Part shown: in pieces, positions 8,924-18,469 of the stretch
Layout: each line of letters begins with the position of its first letter
Position numbering within the stretch: position 1 is the stretch's first letter
Source: Phycisphaerales bacterium
GTDB lineage: Bacteria; Planctomycetota; Phycisphaerae; Phycisphaerales; UBA1924
Reading direction: 5' to 3'
Assembly: GCA_020427395.1 (NCBI GenBank)
Contig: JAGQON010000011.1
Coordinates: forward strand, 35,150-99,149
Length of the DNA stretch: 64,000 bases
The notes under the pieces: model-generated
Seen by the model: the letters and a program-made list of their open reading frames with translations, nothing else
The model's database searches: none
Told to the model about the DNA's origin: nothing
Program-made: the position numbers and the translations under genes

Positions 8924-10501
8924 ATGCCCATCCCACGCATTGCCATTGTCGGGCGCCCCAATGTGGGCAAGAGCTCGCTGCTGAATCTGATCGCGCAGGA
9001 GCGGATCGCCATCGTCGACCCCACCCCGGGCGTCACGCGCGATCGACTGTCCACGATTGTCTCCCTCCCCCATCCCGACCTCAAGGGCCCGCCGCGCGAG
9101 GCCGAGATCGTCGACACCGGCGGCTACGGCGTCTATGTCGCCGACGGCAAACGCTACAACGAGATCGGCGAGGACCTGGCCTCACTCACGGGCGACATCG
9201 AGCGACAGATCGCCGAGGCGGTCACGAACGCCGATATCATCCTCTTCGCCGTCGATGCCCAGGCCGGCATCACCTCCCAGGACGAGCAGATCGCCCAGAT
9301 GCTCCGCGAGCAGAAGCTGGGCAAGCGTGACCACGAAGGGTACCAGACCCCCATCTATATCGTGGCGACCAAGGTGGACGACTCACGATGGGAGCCCCAC
9401 GCCTACGAGCTCAGCGCCCTGGGCTTCGGTGTGCCTTTGCTCGTCTCCTCAACCACCAAGAACTTCCGGCGCAAGTTCCTCGACGAGCTCTACGAGCTGA
9501 CCCCCGAGAACCACGACGAGCCCGAGCCCGATGTCGATGTGAAGCTCGCGATCGTGGGCAAGCGCAACGCGGGCAAGTCCACGCTGGTCAACGCCCTCGC
9601 CGGCGAGCCGCGCGTGATCGTCTCGGAGATCGCCGGCACCACCCGCGACGCGGTGGATGTCAAGATCGAGATGGGCGAACGCACCATCATGGCCATCGAC
9701 ACCGCCGGGCTGCGCCGCAAGAAGAGCTTCCAGGACCAGATCGAGTACTACGCGCTCGACCGGGCCAAGCGGGCCATCGACCGATGCGATGTTGTGATCT
9801 TCATGATCGACGCGACGACCGAGATCTCGCAGGTCGACGAACAACTCGGCAAGATGATCGTCGACTCCTTCAAACCAGTCGTCATCGTCGTCAACAAGTG
9901 GGACATCGCCAAGGACGCCGCGGACGACAAAGGCCGCCCGGTCACGCCCCAGAAGTACGAGGAATACTTCCGCAAGGAACTCGGCGGCCTGCGCTTCGCG
10001 CCCATCTCATTCATGAGCGCCAAGGAAGGCCTCAACATCCCCGAGACCATGGAGCTCGCCTTCGAGCTCCACGAGCAGGCCAACACCCGCGTGGGCACGG
10101 GGCAGCTCAACCGCACGGTCAAGGGCATCCTCGAAACACGCGGCCCGAGCAACCGCCTCGGACACGAAGCCAAGGTCTACTTCGCCTCGCAGGTCCGCAC
10201 CGCCCCCCCGACCCTGGTGCTGGTCGTGAACAACCCCGACCTCTTCACCAACAACTACGAGCGGTTTCTCATGAACCGCCTGCGCGAGGTGCTCCCATTC
10301 GAGGAGGTCCCCATCCGACTGATCCTCCGCGAACGCAAGCGCGTCGAACGCCGCCAGCGCAGCGGCGCAGGCAAGACCGCGCTCTACGCCCCCGATCAAA
10401 CAACCGGCAAGTTCGACGGCGAGATGAGCATCGAGGACATCGACCGCGACGCGCTCATGCTCGACATGCCCGACGACGCGGCCCTCTACTTCGACGATTG
10501 A
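8924..10501 (+). CDS. der: Ribosome biogenesis GTPase Der (EngA)
   Basis: This 525-residue protein has the tandem double G domain unique to Der, which helps mature the 50S subunit. G domain 1 begins at residue 3 (IAIVGRPNVGKSSLLN), with DTGG as G3 (IVDTGGYGV). G domain 2 begins near residue 208 (LAIVGKRNAGKSTLVNALAG), with DTAGLRRKK as G3 and NKWD as G4. The C-terminal KH-like domain is present (PIRLILRERKR). The first domain's G4 is TKVD rather than NKxD. The C-terminus carries an acidic extension past the KH-like domain. Confidence 0.95.
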   Translation: MPIPRIAIVGRPNVGKSSLLNLIAQERIAIVDPTPGVTRDRLSTIVSLPHPDLKGPPREAEIVDTGGYGVYVADGKRYNEIGEDLASLTGDIERQIAEAVTNADIILFAVDAQAGITSQDEQIAQMLREQKLGKRDHEGYQTPIYIVATKVDDSRWEPHAYELSALGFGVPLLVSSTTKNFRRKFLDELYELTPENHDEPEPDVDVKLAIVGKRNAGKSTLVNALAGEPRVIVSEIAGTTRDAVDVKIEMGERTIMAIDTAGLRRKKSFQDQIEYYALDRAKRAIDRCDVVIFMIDATTEISQVDEQLGKMIVDSFKPVVIVVNKWDIAKDAADDKGRPVTPQKYEEYFRKELGGLRFAPISFMSAKEGLNIPETMELAFELHEQANTRVGTGQLNRTVKGILETRGPSNRLGHEAKVYFASQVRTAPPTLVLVVNNPDLFTNNYERFLMNRLREVLPFEEVPIRLILRERKRVERRQRSGAGKTALYAPDQTTGKFDGEMSIEDIDRDALMLDMPDDAALYFDD

Positions 10502-10586
10502 GCGGGCAATAGGCCTTCGATCGTATCGCGCTCCTTCCCCGCTCGGCGGGGGAGAAAAGAGCGAGCCGGATTCAGCATCGCATTGA

Positions 10587-10614
10587 AAAACGCCCCGGAT
10601 ACCCGGGGCGTTTT
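10587..10614. terminator. Bidirectional terminator between der and the flotillin gene
   Basis: A perfect 12-bp stem AAAACGCCCCGG / CCGGGGCGTTTT (10587-10598 and 10603-10614) with a 4-base loop gives a U-tract on both strands. It serves the convergent der and flotillin genes. A smaller CCCC/GGGG hairpin lies near 10540. Confidence 0.85.
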
Positions 10615-10634
10615 CGTCGTGATTCCTTGCTCGG

Positions 10635-12233
10635 TCAGGCCTTCTCGCCTTCAACCGGGCGCGACTTGGGCTTGGGCTCTTCATGCTCGATCACCTTGCC
10701 CAGCGCTGTCGGCAGATCGATGCCCGCCTGCTTGGCAAGCTCGTGCACCTGCGGCAGCGAGCCAATCATGCCCGACAGAAAGTCCGCCGTCGCGTTCTTG
10801 CCGTCCTTGCCAGTCCCCGAATCCCACACCGTGATCTTGTCGATCTTCAGGTTCGAGATCGCCTTGACCTGCTGCGCAACCAACTCGGGCAGCTGCTCGA
10901 TCATCAGCAGCGTCGGAGCGACCTGCGGGTTCTGGGCACACGCCTCGACCAGCTTGCGGTAACCCTCGGCCTTGGCCTCGAGCACCTGCTGGATACCCTT
11001 GGCCTCGGCCTCATACTTCGCCAGGATCGCGTCCGCATCGCCCCGGGCCTCGCGGCGGGCACGCTCGGCCTTGGCCTCGGCATCGATCTCGATGCGTTTC
11101 TTCTCGATCTCTTGCGGTGCCAGCTGTTCCTTGGCCAGCTTCGCCAGCTCTTCCTCACGCTGGGCCACGAAGATCTTCTGGCGTGCTTCCGCCGCCGCGA
11201 CATCCGCTCGCCGGCTCGCCTCAGCACGGATCTCCGCAAGCTGCGCGTTCGACTCGGCCACCTTCGCCGACGAGGTATTCTCGCCATCGACCGCCATCGC
11301 TTCAGCGCTCGCCACCTGAACACGCTGCTCCTGCTCGGCCCGCTTCTTGGCCGCGATCGTCTCGGCCTCACGCTCCGCGGTCGCGATCTCTTGGTCACGA
11401 CGCGACTCCACCTCGCCCGTCACCGCCTGGGCTTCGAGCTGCGCCACCGCGATACGCTGCTGCTGCTCCGCGTTCTTCTGACCCTGCTCGGCCAGCGAAC
11501 GCTCCTCGGCAACACGCACATTCCGTTGACGCATGGCCGCGGCCTCACCGACCGCACCCTCGCGCTCCTGCTCGGCGACCTCAACCTTGGCCCGGTTGAT
11601 CGCCTCGGCGGCCGCACGCTTGCCGATCGCCTCGATGTACCCCGACGAATCCGTGATGTCGCGAATATTCACATTGATCAGCAGCAGGCCGATCTTGTTG
11701 ATCTCCTCGGCCACATTCTCGTTGATCAGCGACATGAACTTCTCGCGGTCCTTGTTGATCTCCTCGATCGACAAGGTCGCGATCACCAGTCGCAGCTGGC
11801 CCAGAATGATGTCCTGCGCCTGCTCCTGAATCTGAGCCTGCCCCAAGCCCAGCAGACGCTCGGCCGCGTTGCTCATCAGCACCGGGTCCTTCGAGATGCC
11901 CACCGTAAAAGTCGAGGGCACATTCACGCGGATGTTGTTGAGCGACAACGCCCCTTCAAGCGGGATCTCGATCACCAATGGTTCCAGCGACATGTACGCG
12001 TAGTCCTGAATCACCGGCCACACAAACTTGCCGCCGCCGTGATAGCACTGCGCCGACTGCTTCGAGCCCGTACCCCAGATCACCAGAATCCGGTTGGACG
12101 GGCACCGGCGGTACCTGCTCGCGAGGAACAGCACCACGAAGAACACCACAAAGAGTGCTACGGCTATGCTGATGATGATGAACATCCCTGAGTTGCCCGA
12201 GTTTGCCTGGGCGAGCGTCATTGATCCCTGCAT
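10635..12233 (-). CDS. Flotillin-like SPFH/band-7 protein
   Basis: This 532-residue membrane-scaffold protein has an N-terminal transmembrane segment at about 17-40 (MFIIISIAVALFVVFFVVLF) and an SPFH domain at about 50-220 (RILVIWGTGS; IIEEINKDREKF-type core). A long Ala/Glu/Arg-rich coiled coil follows at about 220-430, with repeated EAxAxxE patterns, then a short C-terminal domain. Flotillins organise membrane microdomains. The ATG at 12233 follows an AGGAGA site. The gene lies 48 bases downstream of an NfeD-like gene; this pairing is typical of the YuaF-YuaG system of Bacillus, which supports the identification. Confidence 0.9.
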   Translation of the reverse strand: MQGSMTLAQANSGNSGMFIIISIAVALFVVFFVVLFLASRYRRCPSNRILVIWGTGSKQSAQCYHGGGKFVWPVIQDYAYMSLEPLVIEIPLEGALSLNNIRVNVPSTFTVGISKDPVLMSNAAERLLGLGQAQIQEQAQDIILGQLRLVIATLSIEEINKDREKFMSLINENVAEEINKIGLLLINVNIRDITDSSGYIEAIGKRAAAEAINRAKVEVAEQEREGAVGEAAAMRQRNVRVAEERSLAEQGQKNAEQQQRIAVAQLEAQAVTGEVESRRDQEIATAEREAETIAAKKRAEQEQRVQVASAEAMAVDGENTSSAKVAESNAQLAEIRAEASRRADVAAAEARQKIFVAQREEELAKLAKEQLAPQEIEKKRIEIDAEAKAERARREARGDADAILAKYEAEAKGIQQVLEAKAEGYRKLVEACAQNPQVAPTLLMIEQLPELVAQQVKAISNLKIDKITVWDSGTGKDGKNATADFLSGMIGSLPQVHELAKQAGIDLPTALGKVIEHEEPKPKSRPVEGEKA

Positions 12234-12281
12234 CGATTCTCCTGCATCAATAGTGTGTGTCTGTAGAGCATATTGCGTGCA

Positions 12282-12863
12282 TCACGCGGGCTCGACAATC
12301 AGAATGTTGCTGACACGGTCCACATCGCGCACCCTGACACGCGTGTGGCTGCTAATCGGTTCGTCGGCGCCTTCGCCGTCCTGGATAGCGAAGTACGAGT
12401 GACGCGAGTTGTTGATGACCAGCACCACCTCACCGCGGCCGGTCCCCTGGGGCGGCACGGTCACATAGACCTCGCCCACCATTCCCCGCGCCTCATTGAT
12501 CGAGACATTGGTGTTGTTCTGCAGCTTGAGGAAGGTGCGCAGCAGCCAGATCATCAGCCACGCGACACCGACACCAGCCAGAACCGCGATGAACGCGGCC
12601 CCGGTGAAGCCAACATCAAGAAAGCGGTAGGCGGCCAGACCGATCCAGCCGTAGCCCAGGCAGAAGGCCGACACAGACTGCAAACTCAGCCACCCAAACT
12701 CAGCGCCCGGATGGTCGCCGTTGAGATCAACATCCAGGTCCACATCGAGTGCCCCATCGCCTCCCAACTCACCAAGGACAAGCTGGATCAGCAGGAACCC
12801 GGTCCCGAGCAGCGCCGGTGCGGAAAACCAGGGAGCGAGATCGCCGAAGAGCGTGTTCATCAT
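12282..12863 (-). CDS. NfeD/YuaF-like membrane protein
   Basis: This 193-residue protein has three likely membrane helices (about 12-32, 65-80 and 87-112) and a C-terminal soluble domain at about 125-193. That domain resembles the OB-fold of NfeD proteins (GMVGEVYVTVPPQGTGRGEV, ISSHTRVRVRDV). NfeD1b/YuaF proteins accompany flotillins and are thought to help assemble flotillin complexes; the downstream gene is such a flotillin. The start is the first of two adjacent ATGs, with GGGAGG 9 bases upstream. Confidence 0.8.
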   Translation of the reverse strand: MMNTLFGDLAPWFSAPALLGTGFLLIQLVLGELGGDGALDVDLDVDLNGDHPGAEFGWLSLQSVSAFCLGYGWIGLAAYRFLDVGFTGAAFIAVLAGVGVAWLMIWLLRTFLKLQNNTNVSINEARGMVGEVYVTVPPQGTGRGEVVLVINNSRHSYFAIQDGEGADEPISSHTRVRVRDVDRVSNILIVEPA

Positions 12864-12986
12864 GTCAAAAAACCTCCCGCGAAGCGCCGATGCCCGCAGG
12901 ATAGTCTACCACGATGGATCCGACAGTGATGTCTTCGTGAAACCCCTGCGGGGCATCCGAATCCGCCCCGTTGGAATCTTCATAGG

Positions 12987-13016
12987 AAAAACGCCCGCGC
13001 GATTTCACGCAGGCGC
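12987..13016 (-). terminator. Terminator of the receiver-GAF gene
   Basis: On the minus strand an 8-bp stem (CGCCTGCG / CGCGGGCG, one G-U pair) is followed by TTTTTCC, 30 bases after the stop at 13046. Confidence 0.6.
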
Positions 13017-13045
13017 CGTGGTGGATCGGATTGATTTCGAATCGC

Positions 13046-14239
13046 TCAGGCCGCGAAGCCGTAGCCGTCGTCAAAGCCGAGGAAATCGTCGTCGCCGTCG
13101 TACTCGGGCTCGACGCTGTCGATCCCCCCCCACTGGTCCTTGGGCAGGTGCCGGTGGTGGACATGGATGACCCGCCCGAGCTGATCGCCGAAGAGCTTGG
13201 CGATGATGCCCAGCGTCCGCTCGTCGTCCGCATCAAACGGACGAGACTGGTTGCGGAACAGCGTCAGCACGCCCAGGCACTCGTCGTCCTGCGTGCAGGC
13301 GATGATCATCGCGTTGTGGTCCTCGAGCCAGTGGGCATCGCTGCCCAGAGCCTCATCGAGCGCGTCCGGGCCGTTGAGCGCAATCACGCCCTCTGTCTGC
13401 TCAAATCGCGGCGCGATACAGTCGGCCAGCTGGTCCAGCATGACCTCCGCCGCGTCCTTGGGGATGTCGTAGTTAACATACGCGCCAAGCGAGTAGTCCC
13501 CGCTGCTGGTGGGCAGGAAGACGGCCGCGTTGGTCGAACCCACCTTGCTGAGCGTGAACTCGAGCATCGTCCGGAGCAGCGACTCGATGTCCAGCTCCTG
13601 ACGAACGATCGCATTGAACTCCGTCGCCAGCTTCACATCGCCGAACTGCTCGGTCAGGTCCTTGTACGCCTCCAGCAGGTCCGTGCACAGCTCGCCCACC
13701 TGCCCCGACACCTCGCGACGGGCATCGTCGAGCTTGTGGCACAGCTTCTTGAGGCGATCGACCCGCGCGTCACGCTGACGCACCCGCCGGGCACGGTTGA
13801 CGCACTCGCTCAGACGACGGGCCGTCTCGGCGCAGCGGCTCTGGATCGAAACAATGTCGCACGCCCCGGCCCGCATGGCCCGAACCGCGTCGTCGCTGCT
13901 CTCGATCTGGCCCAGGATCACGCCCACCATCGCGGGGTGATTTTTGCACAGCTGATCCAGCAGCTCGATCCCGTCGGCGCTGCCAAGCGCACGCTCGACG
14001 ATCACCAGGTCGCACTCGCAGGTCGCGACACGCTCGATCGCCTCGACGCCGTCGCTGGCGTACTCCAGCGCATCGAGCTGCCCGTGGAGCATCGAGGCCA
14101 CACGGCGGCGCACAGAGGCACGAGACGAGACGAGCACGGCCCGGACCCCGGACACGGCCTCCGTGTTGCCGGAACCAAGCCCGCTGAGCTCGGGGGGCTT
14201 GGGCGTGCCGGGCGGTGTGTTTCGCTTGTACTCGTGCAT
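13046..14239 (-). CDS. Degenerate receiver domain fused to a GAF domain
   Basis: Residues about 30-150 of this 397-residue protein have the receiver fold pattern. However, the acidic pair is replaced by SS (AVLVSSRASVRRR) and the phospho-acceptor Asp by Glu (DLVIVERALGSADG), so normal phosphorylation is unlikely. A linker helix (about 150-190) precedes a GAF-like domain at about 200-370 (IESLLRTMLEFTLSKVGSTN, LGVLTLFRNQSRPF). The tail is acidic. It is the last of three co-oriented signalling genes, 27 bases after the HDOD-kinase gene, and may receive a ligand signal or act as a protein-interaction scaffold for the kinase. Confidence 0.75.
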   Translation of the reverse strand: MHEYKRNTPPGTPKPPELSGLGSGNTEAVSGVRAVLVSSRASVRRRVASMLHGQLDALEYASDGVEAIERVATCECDLVIVERALGSADGIELLDQLCKNHPAMVGVILGQIESSDDAVRAMRAGACDIVSIQSRCAETARRLSECVNRARRVRQRDARVDRLKKLCHKLDDARREVSGQVGELCTDLLEAYKDLTEQFGDVKLATEFNAIVRQELDIESLLRTMLEFTLSKVGSTNAAVFLPTSSGDYSLGAYVNYDIPKDAAEVMLDQLADCIAPRFEQTEGVIALNGPDALDEALGSDAHWLEDHNAMIIACTQDDECLGVLTLFRNQSRPFDADDERTLGIIAKLFGDQLGRVIHVHHRHLPKDQWGGIDSVEPEYDGDDDFLGFDDGYGFAA

Positions 14240-14266
14240 CGCTCTCTCGTCTCTGGTATGCGTTGT

Positions 14267-16546
14267 CTATGCCGCTTCGGCGGCCTTTTGTGCGGTCGGG
14301 AGGTGGATAAGCACGCACGCGCCCTTGCCACCCGATCTATTTTCAAGCTCGATCTCGCCGCGGTGCAGCTCGACGAGACCACGGGCGCGGGTGAGCCCCA
14401 AGCCCGTGCGACGACCCGCGGGCAGCTCGGAGAAGAACGGGTCGAACGCGTGCCGAAGCGTGTTCTCCGAGAATCCGCGGCCCTGATCGCTGATCCTCAC
14501 TGTCAGTCGGCCGAAATGCGGGTCGGGTTCAATCGAAACCAGCACGACTTCGCCAGGTTGTGCTTGCACCGCGTTGATGATGGGCTCAGCGATCGCCTGC
14601 GCCAACAGCGGGATGTCCATGTTCACCGGATCGAAGAAACCCTTGGCGTTGAACTGGATCCGGGCACGCACACCCGCGGTGTAGCAACGCTGACGCGCCA
14701 TCTCGATCGCCTCACGCACAAGCAGCACCGGGTCACCCGGGTGCATGCATGGCTTAGGCGGGTCCGCGATCTGGTGCAGTGCCGAGATCAGGTCCGCGAG
14801 CTGCTGGGCAGCGTCGGCGATGGTACGAGCAATATCGCGCTCCTTCTGCGTGCCGACACGCTCGAAGAGCTGCTGGCTGCGCCCGAGGATGATGCTCAGC
14901 GGATTGTTCATCTCGTGGGCCGCCCCGGCCGACAGCTTGCCCAGCTGCACGAGCGACTCCTTGCTGGTGATCTCGTGCCGCAGCGCCGCCATCGCGTGGT
15001 TCGCCGACGCCAGCTCCTCGCCCATCCGCTTGGCCTGCTCGGCCTCGATGGACTGCATCAGCGTGCGGGTCCATAGCCGACGCACACGCTCAAACTCGGG
15101 TGTGGCGATGATCTTCTCGCTACCGCTGCCGGTCATGGGCATCACGATCAGGTACGAGGGGCGCTGATCGCCCGCGTCGCTGCCCGAGCCGATCAGCATC
15201 GGCATACCCGCCTCGCGCACGGAGGCGAAGAGCTCACGCAGCCAGGTCAGCTCGCTCAGATCAAGCCCCGCGACAAAGCCACTCTCGCTCAGCAGCGCCG
15301 GCCGGGATTGCATCTCACCCGCATTGGGTGCCTGCACACGGGCAGGGCGCTGCACGATCTCGCCGCCGTCAACGAGCATGCGTTGCCAGGGCGACTTGGC
15401 GTCCTTCTGATAGATCACCGCCCCACGCTGTGAGCCGACCAGTACCGAGGCGCTGCGGACCATCGCCCCCAGCACCTTCTCGGTCGGCGCATCGTGCGGC
15501 AGCGATTCCAGGAAGGCATCGACAGCATCCAGCACCCGCAGTGTGGCCAGGCTCTGTCGGGTCTTGACGCGCAGCTCGCTGTTGAGCTGCGCCAGGCGAC
15601 GGTTCGCACCCGTCAGCGATTCGACAAGCAGGTCCTGGCGAGCGTGCTCACCAAGACCCAGCGCCTCGGCGCGGGCAGAGACCTGCTCAAGAATGCCCGG
15701 CGCGTGTTCCTTGAAGAAGCCGGGGTTCACGCCCAGCTGGGAACCGAAGTCGATGCAATCGATCGGCTCGCCGTAATCGCCGCACCAGCCCAGGTGCAGA
15801 TCACGCGACCACGACTCGGCAAGCGTCACAATGCTCACCAGCGAGCGTGACTCGCTGTGCGGGATGGAATCCAGCGGCTGGGCGTGCAACCACATCGCGT
15901 CGCGGATCTGATCCGGCAGCCCCCAGTGCTCCGCCAGGCGCTTGCCGGCGGTGTGGTGGTCGATGCCCAGCATCGCCCGCTCAACCAGGCACAACGCGCA
16001 CCGCTTGCTCTGGGCCATCTCCAAAACCCGGTCATACGCCTTGGGAAGCACGAGATCGAGGGCCACCTTACCCAGGTCGTGCAGCAGGCCGGCGATGTAC
16101 GCCTCGTCGGGCGAAACACCCAGCGACGGGTAGGATCGTGCGATGCGCTCGGCCGCGCACGCCACACAGAGCGAGTGGATCCAGAACCCGCTGCGATCGA
16201 AGGTGCTCTCCAGATCCTCGCCCGCAAGCTGCTGATACACATGCACGCTCAGGGACGCGACCTGAACCGTCTCCAGCCCCAGCATGATCACCGCCCGGCG
16301 GACCGTGGTAATCCGATCGCCAAGGCCCTTCTCGGCCGTGCGGCACAGGCGCAGGATGGTCGTGCTCATCGCCGGGTCCGACTCGATCAGGCGGATGATC
16401 TCGTCGAGGTCGATATCCGCGGCGCTGCTCACGCTCATCAGCCGCGTGGCGACACTCGGCAGCGTGGGCAGGCGATCGATCCCTGAGAGGATCGTCTCAA
16501 GCTTGCGCTCATCGGGCGCAGGATGGTCGTGCGCACGCTCGCTCAT
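14267..16546 (-). CDS. HDOD-GAF histidine kinase
   Basis: This 759-residue soluble protein starts with an HDOD domain (DRLPTLPSVATRLM at about 24-37, LGLETVQVASLSVHVYQQL, LLHDLGKVALDLVL). A GAF-like segment lies at about 345-500. Next comes a HisKA dimerisation helix with LSAGAAHEMNNPLS (the His being the likely phosphosite). The protein ends with a GHKL ATPase domain (SDQGRGFS, GLGLTRARGLVELH). HDOD fused to a kinase is rare compared with HDOD alone. The start overlaps the stop of the upstream HTH-receiver gene by 4 bases, so the two are translationally coupled and probably form a kinase-regulator pair. Confidence 0.85.
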   Translation of the reverse strand: MSERAHDHPAPDERKLETILSGIDRLPTLPSVATRLMSVSSAADIDLDEIIRLIESDPAMSTTILRLCRTAEKGLGDRITTVRRAVIMLGLETVQVASLSVHVYQQLAGEDLESTFDRSGFWIHSLCVACAAERIARSYPSLGVSPDEAYIAGLLHDLGKVALDLVLPKAYDRVLEMAQSKRCALCLVERAMLGIDHHTAGKRLAEHWGLPDQIRDAMWLHAQPLDSIPHSESRSLVSIVTLAESWSRDLHLGWCGDYGEPIDCIDFGSQLGVNPGFFKEHAPGILEQVSARAEALGLGEHARQDLLVESLTGANRRLAQLNSELRVKTRQSLATLRVLDAVDAFLESLPHDAPTEKVLGAMVRSASVLVGSQRGAVIYQKDAKSPWQRMLVDGGEIVQRPARVQAPNAGEMQSRPALLSESGFVAGLDLSELTWLRELFASVREAGMPMLIGSGSDAGDQRPSYLIVMPMTGSGSEKIIATPEFERVRRLWTRTLMQSIEAEQAKRMGEELASANHAMAALRHEITSKESLVQLGKLSAGAAHEMNNPLSIILGRSQQLFERVGTQKERDIARTIADAAQQLADLISALHQIADPPKPCMHPGDPVLLVREAIEMARQRCYTAGVRARIQFNAKGFFDPVNMDIPLLAQAIAEPIINAVQAQPGEVVLVSIEPDPHFGRLTVRISDQGRGFSENTLRHAFDPFFSELPAGRRTGLGLTRARGLVELHRGEIELENRSGGKGACVLIHLPTAQKAAEAA

Positions 16547-17151
16547 TGGTTGCTCGGGATCTGAAGCAGGTTCTCGATGTGGGCGACCAGCTCACGCAGG
16601 TCGAAGGGTTTCTTGAGAAAATCGTCCGCACCGGCGTCACGCAGACGAGCCACCTCGTCCTGCTCCACCACGCCCGACACGCACAGCACGCGCGTCTCGC
16701 CGAGCTCATCGTTCTCACGCACACGCTGGCACACGATGTTGCCGTTGATATCCGGGAGCATGTAGTCCAGCACGATCAGGTGTGGCTTGAACCGCTCGGT
16801 CTCCAGACCGGCGTCATAGCCGGTGCCGGCGCTGCGGACCTCGAACCGGCCGTCGCCCTCGAGCAGATCGGTGATCAGGCTCACGATCTCGGGCTCGTCG
16901 TCGACGATGAGCACGCGCTTGCGGTCCGAGCCGATGGTTTCCAGAGGGATGTCGTTCTCGCGCATGAAGCGGATGAGCTCCTCGCGCGGGATCCGCCGGA
17001 ATCGCGAGCCGGGCACGCGGAAGCCGTTGAGACGACCGGAGTCGAAGCAGCGGATGATCGTCTGCTGACTGACCTTGCAGACCTTGGCGGCCTCACCGGT
17101 GGTGAAGACCTTCTTCTGCGACCAGTCATCGTTGTTCTGCGTTGCCACCAT
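16543..17151 (-). CDS. Response regulator: excisionase-type HTH domain followed by receiver domain
   Basis: This 202-residue protein has a MerR/excisionase-like HTH at residues 14-65 (FTTGEAAKVCKVSQQTIIRC, FRRIPREELIRFM). A canonical receiver follows at about 78-197: acidic pair in LIVDDEPE, phospho-Asp in LIVLDYMLPDING, Ser in CVSG and Lys in LKKPFD. The order is reversed from common response regulators, which put the receiver first. The ATG at 17151 has GGAAGGA just upstream. It is the likely output partner of the coupled HDOD-kinase. Confidence 0.85.
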   Translation of the reverse strand: MVATQNNDDWSQKKVFTTGEAAKVCKVSQQTIIRCFDSGRLNGFRVPGSRFRRIPREELIRFMRENDIPLETIGSDRKRVLIVDDEPEIVSLITDLLEGDGRFEVRSAGTGYDAGLETERFKPHLIVLDYMLPDINGNIVCQRVRENDELGETRVLCVSGVVEQDEVARLRDAGADDFLKKPFDLRELVAHIENLLQIPSNQ

Positions 17152-17290
17152 GCGGGTCCTTCCGATGAGACATCACGACCCCACGCCGGGGTCTGCCCAA
17201 TCGGATATCGTCGCAGGGTTTGCCCCACTTCACACCCATCGCCACATCGGGAACGCATATCGGGCTTTCACCCGGGTGCAAGGCGCGTTA

Positions 17291-17992
17291 TCAGGACCCA
17301 CGCGCCCGCCACTGCGTCACCGCGTCCGGTTCCCGCGCATACAGCGGGGCCAGCAGCAGCGGATCGCAGTCCCCGATCCCCTCGCAGGCGAGCAGAAGGT
17401 CCCGGGCATCGAGCACCAGCGGCACGATCTGGATCCCCAGCGAGCCGGCCATCTCCGCGAAGCTCGCGGGCAGGTGATGATCGCTGACGATCGAGCGAAC
17501 ACCCATCGACGCGAGCGCTTCGGCATCGATGATGCCCACCTCGCGCATGGAGCCGTCCGCCTCGATAACCGTCGCGTGGGATCGGTTCTTCTTGCTCGCA
17601 AGCGCCACCAGCGCGGGGCACAGTCCGGGTTCGATGCGGATCGAGGCCACGCGCGCCGAGGGCACCGCGACCAGCGACGCGCCGAGCGTGTGCGCCAGCA
17701 TCTTGGCGCTGGTGGTCGCAATGCGCAGGGCCGTATATCCACCGGGACCAACAGAAACCAGCACCCTCCCGATAGACGACGCAGAGACCCCGACCTGATC
17801 GCCCAGTGAGGCGATCGCGTGCATCACCGCGTCGGACCCGCGTGCGCTCGCGGGCAGCGGCGCCGAGCCAAGCAGCTCGCCTTCCGAGTTCCACATCGCG
17901 ACGCTGTGCGGGCGCGATTGCTCATCGCGCGCGGCGCTGGGGTTGGACATCTCGATGCCGAGCGTGATCGGGTTGTTGGCCTTGGTATTCAT
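17291..17992 (-). CDS. tsaB: tRNA threonylcarbamoyladenosine biosynthesis protein TsaB
   Basis: This 233-residue ASKHA-fold protein is the dimerisation partner of TsaD in forming t6A37 in tRNAs that read ANN codons. The family signature appears as VLVSVGPGGYTALRIATTSAKMLA, a variant of the usual GPGSFTGLRIG, with the preceding SDAVMHAI matching the N-terminal helix. The metal- and ATP-binding residues of TsaD are absent, as expected for TsaB. It lies 3 bases after the arfB-like gene on the same strand, so the two translation-related genes are probably cotranscribed. Confidence 0.85.
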   Translation of the reverse strand: MNTKANNPITLGIEMSNPSAARDEQSRPHSVAMWNSEGELLGSAPLPASARGSDAVMHAIASLGDQVGVSASSIGRVLVSVGPGGYTALRIATTSAKMLAHTLGASLVAVPSARVASIRIEPGLCPALVALASKKNRSHATVIEADGSMREVGIIDAEALASMGVRSIVSDHHLPASFAEMAGSLGIQIVPLVLDARDLLLACEGIGDCDPLLLAPLYAREPDAVTQWRARGS

Positions 17993-17995
17993 GGA

Positions 17996-18469
17996 TCAAT
18001 CGTGATCGCGTGGCGGCTTGCGCATGCGCTTGACCTCGCCGCGGCGCGTCTTGGAATCGAGGCGACGACGCACGGAGCCCTTGCTCGGCTTGGTGGCACG
18101 GCGCAACTTGGGTTCGATGACGGCCCGAGCAATCAGATCGCACAAGCGATCGATGCAGGCGCTCCTGTTGCGTGACTGCGATCGCGTCTCGTCGCGCTCG
18201 ATGATCAGCTCGTCGCCGCTCGTCACCGCGCTCCCCGCCAAGCGGCGCAGCCGCTTCATCGCACGCTCGTCGATCGGGATCGCGCTCAGCGAGATGCGCA
18301 GCTGCGCTTTGGTCGAGCGCTTGTTGACATTCTGACCACCGGGCCCGGAGGAGCGAACAAACGAGATGCTCAGGTCTTCATCACGCACACGAACGCCCGG
18401 CGCCAGGCGGATCCCGGGCGGCTGCGGGCTCGGATTTGTGCGATTCTGGTCGTCCATCGCGGTGTCCAT
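17996..18469 (-). CDS. arfB: Peptidyl-tRNA hydrolase of the ArfB/ICT1 (YaeJ) family
   Basis: This 157-residue class I release-factor-like protein has the catalytic GGQ loop in FVRSSGPGGQNVNKRSTKAQLR, typical of ArfB, which rescues stalled ribosomes by hydrolysing peptidyl-tRNA. The basic C-terminal tail (SVRRRLDSKTRRGEVKRMRK) matches the extension that sits in the mRNA channel. The stop-codon recognition domain of RF1/RF2 is absent. I start at the ATG at 18469 because the frame upstream is unlike the family; no clear ribosome site decides between 18469 and 18457. Confidence 0.88.
   Translation of the reverse strand: MDTAMDDQNRTNPSPQPPGIRLAPGVRVRDEDLSISFVRSSGPGGQNVNKRSTKAQLRISLSAIPIDERAMKRLRRLAGSAVTSGDELIIERDETRSQSRNRSACIDRLCDLIARAVIEPKLRRATKPSKGSVRRRLDSKTRRGEVKRMRKPPRDHD

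Noticed and set aside
10683..12191. 502-codon plus-strand open frame
   Set aside because: It is a shadow of the flotillin coiled coil; Leu/Arg/His repeats mirror the EAxAxxE pattern.
13031..15076. 681-codon plus-strand open frame
   Set aside because: It is antisense to the receiver-GAF and HDOD-kinase genes, which have clear domains. Its product is Arg/His/Leu-rich without motifs, as expected from a high-GC shadow frame.
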